From Bacteroidota bacterium (lineage in GTDB: Bacteria; Bacteroidota; Rhodothermia; Rhodothermales; UBA10348), in the NCBI GenBank assembly GCA_004356385.1, contig SMXL01000105.1, positions 1 through 10,625 of the forward strand: a DNA stretch of 10,625 nt. Direction: 5' to 3'. The notes below the pieces were generated by a model. That model was not told where the DNA came from and made no database searches. It saw only the letters and a program-made list of their open reading frames with translations. The position numbers were made by a program, and so were the translations under genes. This document shows, piece by piece, positions 1 to 5,536 of the stretch; position 1 is the stretch's first letter; every line of letters begins with the position of its first letter.

Positions 1-982
1 CAACGATCAGGAGCAGACCCACATGAATGGCGATCCAAAGAGCGCCGGCGGCTAGGAATACGGGTGCCTCCAAAACGGCAAGCAGGTTTGCCTTCGCCCC
101 AATCGAGGTCAACAGCAGATAAAGAGCGAGAAAACCAATCCGCGAAGCTCCGACTTTCTCCATTTTACGCATGGGAGTAAAAGACAGGAGAAGGCCAATC
201 GTTACGACGATGAGAACGGTCCACGTCGTTGTACTGATAATGGTCGGATCACCGAGTTTTGGCAATGATCCGGCAATATTAAGAGCAATTACGGTTGCAG
301 CGAAAGTCACCCCTATGATGCCAGCCAGGTCCGCAATCGACGACGGTTGTCTGGTTGAATCCATTTCGATAAGTCGCTGGTTGGTTTCCTCGATGACCGT
401 CGTATCTGCCTTGACCCATTTGTCAAATTTCTTTTGCACAGCGCTCAGGAATATCAGGATCCCCATCCAGCCATATCCGACTACCGTGTCCACTACAATG
501 ATTGGCCCCAGCATCGCATCCGGGGTGCCTACACTTTCTTTCATTGCAACCATGTTCGCCGTTCCCCCGATCCAGCTCCCCGAAAGAGCTGCGAATCCTT
601 TCCAGGCTTCTTCCGGAAGCATACTTCCGAATACCATGAGTGCGATGGGGCCACCGATCACGATACCCACGGTTCCAGTTACCATCATGATTAGTGCGAT
701 CCGGCCCAATTTTAGAATCGCGGGAAGGTCGACTGTAATCATCAGCAGAAAAAGCGAGAAGGGAAGCAAATACCGCGACATCCAGTCGTAGACCACCGAG
801 CTCTCCGGTGTTACACCGAACGTGGTCGCAAACATCGGGAGGAAATAGGCCCAGATTACAGGAGGCATCAACTCGAAAAATTTCTTGAATCTCTCGATGG
901 TACTCAACCAAAACACGCCGCCTAATATCGCTGCCAAAAAAGCAAAAAGGGTCGTGGGCTCTGTGATGAGTGCTGTATCCAT
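1..982 (-). CDS. DUF819 (YjcL-like) multi-pass membrane protein, 3' end cut by window edge
   Basis: The reading frame is open from the ATG at 982-980 to the left edge, giving 327 residues; the family usually has about 380-400, so perhaps 50-70 C-terminal residues are missing. The protein is very hydrophobic, with about eight or nine likely membrane segments (roughly residues 11-28, 41-56, 70-90, 95-118, 157-181, 217-238, 252-268, 303-325). A charged, non-membrane stretch lies near 183-215. The Gly-rich segment GSWIGGTANMVAM at 135-147 is the hallmark of DUF819 proteins, which as I recall are grouped with the CPA/AT transporter superfamily; the substrate is unknown. An AGAGGCG ribosome binding site precedes the ATG. 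The start is only 13 bp after the histidine kinase stop codon, so the two are almost certainly cotranscribed. This suggests that the kinase and this probable transporter serve one process. Family assignment is firm; a transport role is inference. Confidence 0.88.
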   Translation of the reverse strand, partial: MDTALITEPTTLFAFLAAILGGVFWLSTIERFKKFFELMPPVIWAYFLPMFATTFGVTPESSVVYDWMSRYLLPFSLFLLMITVDLPAILKLGRIALIMMVTGTVGIVIGGPIALMVFGSMLPEEAWKGFAALSGSWIGGTANMVAMKESVGTPDAMLGPIIVVDTVVGYGWMGILIFLSAVQKKFDKWVKADTTVIEETNQRLIEMDSTRQPSSIADLAGIIGVTFAATVIALNIAGSLPKLGDPTIISTTTWTVLIVVTIGLLLSFTPMRKMEKVGASRIGFLALYLLLTSIGAKANLLAVLEAPVFLAAGALWIAIHVGLLLIV

Positions 983-995
983 GATCGCCTCTGTA

Positions 996-2441
996 CTAAT
1001 CGGTTATGGCTTCGTCCCCACTTGCGAGTCTCGGGAGGAGCAGTGTAAATTTCGAGCCTTCGTTCTTCTTGCTCGAAACTTCAATTGATCCCCCGAGCGC
1101 TGTAACGAGTCGTTTCGTGATGGCCAGTCCAAGCCCCGTTCCTCCGTGTGTTCGACCCCTACCCGTACTTTCCTGAGCGAACTCATCAAACAGGTGTGGA
1201 AGAAATTCCGCTTCGATACCAATCCCTGTGTCCACTATGACACATTGAACGGAATCACCTGAATCCGCAAACGAAATCGATATACTGCCTTCGTTCGTAA
1301 ATTTGATCGCGTTCCCGATGAGATTGTTGAAAATCCTCCGGATGATCAGGGGATCTGCCGTAATGGTATCGATACCGTCCACCGAGACCTCTACCGAAAG
1401 ACCCTTCTCGTCGAGGAGGGGACGAAGACTGTTCAAGACTTCTTTTGCGCTGCTTTTCAGCGAGAGAATTTGTTTACGCATCTCGAGCGTCTGGGCATCG
1501 AGACGGGTGAGTTCAAGGATGGAATTAATGGTTTCTAGAAGCTTGTTCCCTCCCTCTACAATCATTCCTGAGAATTCCTTGTATTCCTCGTGATCAATTC
1601 CTTCTTCGATAAGTTGGGCAAATCCGATCATGCTCGCGAGCGGCATTCGCAGCTCGTGGCTCATGTTGGCGAGGAAGGAAGTCTTAAGAGCGGCCAGTCT
1701 TTCGGCTTCTTCCTTCGCCTTCCTCAGCTGTTCTCTCGTTTCGTGCTCTGCAGAGACGTCGCGAATGGTATACAGTCTAACATCCCGGCCTTCCCAGCGA
1801 ATCGGAACCCAACGGATCGACGCCACGATGGAATAATCGCTCGTATGCTGAATTTCTACGGTGGCATCGGCAGCTTTCGGTATCTCGAGTTCGAGCGGAG
1901 CCCCGAGTAGGTCGATCAGTTGCCTATTCAGAATGAGTTCACAAGCAGGGTTTGCAAATAGGATGGTTTCTGCCTCATCCACGATGAGAATACCATCAGA
2001 GATGTTCTCGATGATGGCTCGAACACGCTCTTCAGCGTCCTGAGTCGCGCGAAGGATTTGTGCGCGGTCAAGCGCGTGAAGAAATACCCTGTGAATGATA
2101 TCAGTCGTATCAGATCCTTTAATAATAAAATCCTGGGCGCCCTGCCGCACCGCGTCGGGGAATTCATCCTCCTGATCCTTGTCAATACATAGAATGACCG
2201 GAAGAGAAGCCTGCTTCATCATCAGCTCGTATAACAGATGCTGCGATGTTTCGGGACCCAGAGATGAATCAACTACAATAGCGTCGACTTGAGTAATCTG
2301 TACTTCGTCAAGCTGTCCTTCGTACACGACGACGGAATCGATGGCAAAACCACGATCTCCCAGTTTAGATACATGACTGGAGAGCCAATCGGCATCAGAA
2401 TTGGCCGCCGCGAATATCAAAATTCGATTTGGAGCGATCAT
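996..2441 (-). CDS. Soluble PAS sensor histidine kinase with degenerate N-terminal receiver domain
   Basis: A 481-residue kinase with no membrane segment or signal peptide, so cytosolic. Residues 1-125 fold-match a response-regulator receiver: D58 sits at the phospho-acceptor position and K108 at the conserved Lys. However, the acidic pair after beta-1 is replaced by FAAAN (10-14), and the Thr/Ser switch position reads CI (85-86). Residues 135-235 are a PAS domain (IIENISDGILIVDE), followed by a short coiled linker. HisKA spans about 250-318 with H262 in MSHELRMPL. HATPase_c follows, with N-box NNLIGNAIKF (372-381), G1 box DTGIGI (404-409), F box FDEFAQ (418-423) and G2 box GGTGLGL (433-439). 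No response regulator is encoded in this window, so its partner is elsewhere. The ATG overlaps the upstream M24 peptidase stop as ATGA, indicating translational coupling. M266 replaces the usual Thr/Asn four residues after the phosphorylated His, which predicts weak phosphatase activity. Confidence 0.95.
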   Translation of the reverse strand: MIAPNRILIFAAANSDADWLSSHVSKLGDRGFAIDSVVVYEGQLDEVQITQVDAIVVDSSLGPETSQHLLYELMMKQASLPVILCIDKDQEDEFPDAVRQGAQDFIIKGSDTTDIIHRVFLHALDRAQILRATQDAEERVRAIIENISDGILIVDEAETILFANPACELILNRQLIDLLGAPLELEIPKAADATVEIQHTSDYSIVASIRWVPIRWEGRDVRLYTIRDVSAEHETREQLRKAKEEAERLAALKTSFLANMSHELRMPLASMIGFAQLIEEGIDHEEYKEFSGMIVEGGNKLLETINSILELTRLDAQTLEMRKQILSLKSSAKEVLNSLRPLLDEKGLSVEVSVDGIDTITADPLIIRRIFNNLIGNAIKFTNEGSISISFADSGDSVQCVIVDTGIGIEAEFLPHLFDEFAQESTGRGRTHGGTGLGLAITKRLVTALGGSIEVSSKKNEGSKFTLLLPRLASGDEAITD

Positions 2442-3589
2442 TTGTCGAGGATTCCAAGATCTCTTGAAATGGTACTGATGCTTTCGCCACCCGTTTGTGT
2501 GACAACCATATCGTCTTCGATGCGGGCTCCTCCTCGTCCGTTCAGATATATTCCGGGTTCGATCGTGAATGTCATACCGGCCTCCAGTATCTGATCGTTG
2601 TCACCTCGGATGAACGGAGCTTCGTGTACTTCGAGTCCTAGGCCATGTCCAGTTCGATGGAAAAAATACTCTCCGTATCCCGCCTCTTCGATGACATTTC
2701 GCGTCGCAACATCAACGTCACCCACCCTAATACCCGGGGCGGTTTTCTCCCGGCCGGCCGCATTACTCTGCTGGACAATCTCGACGATTTTTCGTAGCTC
2801 TGATTCTGGTTCGCCGAGGGCAAACATTCTCGTGAGGTCCGAAAAGTATCCTTTGTAGTTGGCTCCCCAGTCGAAGAGAACCAGATCACCTTCTTGGAGA
2901 GCATAATCTGAGGGTACCGCATGGGGGTTGGCGGAATTGGCACCGAATGCGATGATCGGTTGAAACGGCAATTCTCCATCTGATCCCCGTTCGAGCATAT
3001 GCCGGATGAGAATCGCCGATATTTCTCTCTCAGACACGTTTTCTTTGACGAATGCCAACGTGTCCTGCAGCGCTCCCTCTGCGATTCTCGTGGCCTCGCG
3101 CATCAGGTCCAGTTCATTTTCGTCTTTCTGCATGCGTAATGATGCAACCGCGTCTGCGCCAGATACAAAAGAAGCGTTGGGTGCGGCACTTTCCAGGAGG
3201 CGAAGTTCCAGCACGCGCAGGGTAACGGGTTCAACACCAACCACGAGGCCGTCCAGCGCCACCGCAGATGCGCCAGCTTCAAAAGCCGGTGCCCAACTCT
3301 CCAGAGGTTCTCCGTAAGAGAACGTTTGAATTTCGAAGGATGCAGATTCTACTTTTTGCATCTCGAGCTCCGGAAACACCAGGGAAGGCGTCCCCTCAAC
3401 CGGGAGCAGGAAAACGACCGGTCGTTCACTCAGATGAAAATGAAGGCCAGTCAAATAGACCAGACTGGGCCCCGGGTTGATCGCTATGGCATCCAGCTGC
3501 GCTTTCTTGAGCGCCTCGCGCATTTGGCTTTGGCGATTCGAAATAATACTTGCATCGTTGGTGGACATGGGCATAGCGACATCTATCAA
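2438..3589 (-). CDS. M24 family metallopeptidase (Xaa-Pro aminopeptidase/prolidase-like)
   Basis: A 383-residue soluble protein with the creatinase-like N-terminal domain (about 20-150) and pita-bread catalytic domain (about 155-380). All five metal ligands are visible: D240 (LFDWGANY), D251 (FSDLTRMF), H315 (HRTGHGLGLEVHE), E344 (FTIEPGIY) and E358 (ARIEDDMV). H223 and H322, which line the active site in prolidase-type enzymes, are also present. Members of this group remove an N-terminal residue ahead of proline or split Xaa-Pro dipeptides in the cytosol, usually with Mn or Co; exact specificity cannot be read here. The longest frame starts at TTG 3589-3587, preceded by GAGG at an 8-base spacing. 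In-frame ATGs at 3574 and 3568 lack a good ribosome site but would follow if transcription begins at the candidate promoter at 3601-3608. The stop overlaps the kinase start by four bases. Confidence 0.94.
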   Translation of the reverse strand: MIDVAMPMSTNDASIISNRQSQMREALKKAQLDAIAINPGPSLVYLTGLHFHLSERPVVFLLPVEGTPSLVFPELEMQKVESASFEIQTFSYGEPLESWAPAFEAGASAVALDGLVVGVEPVTLRVLELRLLESAAPNASFVSGADAVASLRMQKDENELDLMREATRIAEGALQDTLAFVKENVSEREISAILIRHMLERGSDGELPFQPIIAFGANSANPHAVPSDYALQEGDLVLFDWGANYKGYFSDLTRMFALGEPESELRKIVEIVQQSNAAGREKTAPGIRVGDVDVATRNVIEEAGYGEYFFHRTGHGLGLEVHEAPFIRGDNDQILEAGMTFTIEPGIYLNGRGGARIEDDMVVTQTGGESISTISRDLGILDK

Positions 3590-3597
3590 TTCGTGAT

Positions 3598-3601
3598 CCT
3601 C
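3598..3601 (-). promoter_or_regulatory. Ribosome binding site supporting the TTG start of the M24 peptidase
   Basis: GAGG on the minus strand lies eight bases before the TTG codon at 3589-3587. It is the only good Shine-Dalgarno match near the possible starts of this gene and is the reason the TTG start was chosen over the ATG codons five and seven residues further in. Confidence 0.5.
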
Positions 3602-3608
3602 AAAGATA
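3601..3608 (-). promoter_or_regulatory. Candidate Bacteroidota-type -7 element before the M24 peptidase
   Basis: On the minus strand the 72-bp gap between thiE and the peptidase gene contains TATCTTTG, an exact match to TAnnTTTG, the -7 element of Bacteroidota sigma factors. No clear TTTG lies about 20 bases upstream, so the -33 half is missing. The element abuts the GAGG that supports the TTG start (3598-3601). A transcript from here would begin after that GAGG and would need one of the downstream ATGs. Chance match is possible. Confidence 0.3.
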
Positions 3609-3661
3609 TAACAGGACTCATAAAACTATTGAGGGACGGTGCATCTATGCCAAGTATGAGT

Positions 3662-4318
3662 CTACGCCACGTACAGGTCGAGCATCTCTCTTAACTCTGC
3701 AGCTGCAGCTTGAGGACTCTCTGCGGTTGTTATTGCAGACATCACAGCCACCCCGTGTGCGCCGGCCCCCATTAATTCTTCGACTCGACCCGCCGTTATC
3801 CCAGCGATGGCGATCACCGGAATAGAGACATTTTTGCATACGTCCTTCAGCCCTGAGACGCCTTTTACGAATGCCGGATTCAATTTCGAATGCGTCTCGT
3901 ATACCGGGCCAAATCCAATATAGTCGGCACCGTCGGACTCGGCGTTCTTTGCCTGCTCGACGGTTGTGACGGTTCCGCCGATCAGATACCGTTCACCCAA
4001 AACGGTCCGGGCGACATCGAGAGGAAGATCAGTTAAACCGAGATGGATCCCGTCGGCGCCGGTTGCCAGAAGTAAGGTGACGTCGTCGTTTATGATTACG
4101 GGGACGCCCGAGCTCTTGCAGACGGAGACGGTCTCATATGCCGAAGCCAATCGATCCCGGACAGTCCCGTCTTTTTGTCGGAACTGAATCGTGTCGGCTC
4201 CACCGTCAATAGCCAATCTCGCCAGATCAGCGTGGGAAAATCGCTGCTGAAAGTGGAAATCAGTAATCACATGAAGACGACCAATATCTGGTTTCAATCT
4301 TTGATCCGTAGAGTCCAC
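3662..4318 (-). CDS. thiE: Thiamine phosphate synthase
   Basis: A 218-residue TIM-barrel protein matching ThiE in length and motif order. ThiE joins hydroxymethylpyrimidine diphosphate with the thiazole phosphate to give thiamine phosphate in the cytosol. Visible motifs: TIQFRQKDG (43-51, pyrimidine/diphosphate site), INDD (76-79, metal Asp), GIHLGLTDLP (90-99, second metal Asp D97), GADYIGFGPVYETHSK (130-145, phosphate contacts T142, S144, K145) and VIAIAGI (168-174). Compared with Bacillus subtilis ThiE as I recall it, the GVSAHT loop reads GGTVTT here (Ser to Thr, His to Thr) and QED reads LTD. These are mostly conservative, so ThiE is preferred over the aminohydrolase-associated paralogue TenI, but TenI-like function is not excluded. 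The start is a GTG with no strong ribosome site, so a slightly later start is possible. No other thiamine gene is nearby. It is probably the first gene of the leftward cluster. Confidence 0.88.
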   Translation of the reverse strand: MDSTDQRLKPDIGRLHVITDFHFQQRFSHADLARLAIDGGADTIQFRQKDGTVRDRLASAYETVSVCKSSGVPVIINDDVTLLLATGADGIHLGLTDLPLDVARTVLGERYLIGGTVTTVEQAKNAESDGADYIGFGPVYETHSKLNPAFVKGVSGLKDVCKNVSIPVIAIAGITAGRVEELMGAGAHGVAVMSAITTAESPQAAAAELREMLDLYVA

Positions 4319-4355
4319 GTTCTTACGTTACTGATTCGTTCGGAAAAGTGAGCAC

Positions 4356-4384
4356 AACCCAACGGGGTTTGCATCTTTCGCAAA
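4356..4384. promoter_or_regulatory. Two adjoining inverted repeats in the divergent promoter region
   Basis: AACCC-AACG-GGGTT (4356-4369) is followed, sharing two T bases, by TTTGC-ATCTTTC-GCAAA (4368-4384). The second dyad overlaps the candidate -7 element of the leftward promoter (4381-4388), the position expected of an operator. Arms are only five bases each, so this is weak evidence; no regulator gene is adjacent. Confidence 0.25.
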
Positions 4385-4412
4385 TGTACTACGAGTCCAA
4401 CACGGAGTGAAA
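4381..4412 (-). promoter_or_regulatory. Candidate promoter for the thiE-leading leftward cluster
   Basis: On the minus strand TACATTTG (4388-4381) matches TAnnTTTG exactly, and TTTC (4412-4409) lies 20 bases upstream, one base off the TTTG -33 element at about the expected spacing. Transcription would start near 4375, leaving a leader of roughly 55-60 bases before the GTG of thiE. The element lies in the divergent intergenic region where a promoter is needed. The -33 half overlaps the bases just before the glycosylasparaginase ATG, so the two divergent units may interfere with each other. Confidence 0.45.
4404..4407 (+). promoter_or_regulatory. Ribosome binding site of the glycosylasparaginase gene
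   Basis: GGAG lies nine bases before the ATG at 4417 and decides that start. The nearby ATG at 4412 is in another frame. I could not identify a convincing rightward promoter in the remaining intergenic sequence. Confidence 0.55.
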
Positions 4413-4416
4413 TGTC

Positions 4417-5499
4417 ATGGCGACCTCAAATTCGACTTCCCGGCGCGATTTCTTAAAAGCGGGTGCGCTTGCCGGTATAGGCGCCTCAGTATTACCGTCT
4501 TCAAAAGCGTTGGGTGACATTATTCAGCCCTCCAAGAACCGGATTCCCGGTCCAGTGGCCATATCGAGTAGAAACGGACAACGTACGGTTTTGAAGGCGA
4601 TAGAGGTCATTCGCAGCGGCGCGGATGCCATTGATGCCGTTGTGGCGGGCGTAAACCTGGTAGAAGAAGATCCCAATGACTCGAGTGTCGGGTACGGAGG
4701 ACTTCCCAATGAGGACGGCGTCGTGCAATTGGACTCGTGCATTATGCACGGTCCAACAGCCCGGGCCGGTGGAGTCGGTGCGATTGAAGGGATCATGTAT
4801 CCGTCGAAAGTCGCCCGCCTTGTTCTTCAGCGTAGCGACCATGTATTGCTCGTGGGAAAAGGAGCCCAAAAATTCGCAACAATGCATGGATTCGAAGTCG
4901 AAGACCTGCTTACCGATAATGCTCGAGAGCGGTGGCTTTCGTGGAAGGAAAACCTGTCCAACCGGGATGATTACCTGCCGCCTCATGATCCAAGTGACAA
5001 AAATATCGGTCAGAATTTTGAACCGCAGGAACGTCATATGGGAACGATTCATTGTTCAGCGATCGATTTATCAGGTAACATATCAGGCGTGACGACAACG
5101 TCTGGGCTCTCGTACAAAATTCCGGGACGAGTCGGCGACTCGCCCATTATTGGTGCCGGGTGTTATGTAGACAATGAGGTCGGCGCAGCCGGATCGACGG
5201 GACGCGGCGAAGCCAACCTTGAAAATCTCTGCAGCTTCCTGATTGTCGAACGGATGCGCATGGGAGACTCTCCTCAAGATGCGTGTCTATTCGCATGCCA
5301 AAGAATTGCAGATCACACCAAGCTCGCGAGATTGCAGGACGATCAGGGGCGACCGAATTTCAATGTCAAATTCTATTCATTGAACGCCAACGGCGTAGTC
5401 GGAGGCGCCGAGATATGGGGTGGGGAGAATACGTTCTCTGTGGCGGACTCGAATGGAGGTCGACTTGAACCACTGGCCTATTTGTACAAGAGAGCCTGA
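4417..5499 (+). CDS. Tat-exported N4-(beta-N-acetylglucosaminyl)-L-asparaginase (glycosylasparaginase)
   Basis: A 360-residue Ntn-hydrolase precursor. The N-terminus carries a textbook twin-arginine signal, SRRDFLKAGALAG (8-20), followed by ASVLPSSKA, so the enzyme is exported folded to the periplasm. The family hydrolyses the bond between Asn and GlcNAc in glycoasparagine, releasing aspartate and the amino sugar, after self-cleavage before a catalytic Thr. Here that is T210 in HMGTIHCSAID. Substrate-site residues align by spacing with the flavobacterial enzyme: T228, R238, D241 (PGRVGDSPIIGAG) and T261-G262 (GSTGRGE). SVGYGG (90-95) and the DSCIM region (106-110) are also family features. 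Two positions differ: the Asp before the nucleophile is G209, and the substrate-clamping Trp is R52 (ISSRNG). It may therefore belong to a bacterial clade with a somewhat different substrate. First gene of a likely three-gene operon. Confidence 0.92.
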   Translation: MATSNSTSRRDFLKAGALAGIGASVLPSSKALGDIIQPSKNRIPGPVAISSRNGQRTVLKAIEVIRSGADAIDAVVAGVNLVEEDPNDSSVGYGGLPNEDGVVQLDSCIMHGPTARAGGVGAIEGIMYPSKVARLVLQRSDHVLLVGKGAQKFATMHGFEVEDLLTDNARERWLSWKENLSNRDDYLPPHDPSDKNIGQNFEPQERHMGTIHCSAIDLSGNISGVTTTSGLSYKIPGRVGDSPIIGAGCYVDNEVGAAGSTGRGEANLENLCSFLIVERMRMGDSPQDACLFACQRIADHTKLARLQDDQGRPNFNVKFYSLNANGVVGGAEIWGGENTFSVADSNGGRLEPLAYLYKRA

Positions 5500-5536
5500 A
5501 CAGGTCTCCATTGCACGAACTCATCCAAGCAGGTCA

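Noticed and set aside
171..791. Long plus-strand open frame of 206 codons at the left end
   Set aside because: It lies antisense to the DUF819 gene, whose minus-strand frame is open to the window edge and has clear family motifs. The plus-strand product resembles no family.
3590..3661. Possible terminator between thiE and the M24 gene
   Set aside because: Only a 6-bp CTCATA/TATGAG pair with a loop of about 30 bases is present, with no GC-rich stem and no T-run.
3326..3694. Plus-strand open frame across the thiE-M24 gap
   Set aside because: It mostly lies antisense to M24 coding sequence with all metal-ligand motifs intact elsewhere in that frame; no ribosome site or family resemblance.
3690..3715. 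Perfect palindrome CTGCAGCTGCAG near the end of thiE
   Set aside because: It arises from a run of Ala codons in the coding sequence (AAAAEL) and has no other sign of a binding site.
4319..4416. Possible TPP riboswitch before thiE
   Set aside because: The leader is only about 55-60 bases if the candidate promoter is right, and none of the conserved THI-box segments (such as CTGAGA or the ACCTGA region) is present on the minus strand.
5420..5536. Upstream extension of the M14 peptidase, overlapping the asparaginase 3' end
   Set aside because: It would place 39 polar residues before a good signal peptide. The ATG at 5537 removes the overlap and leaves the signal at the N-terminus.
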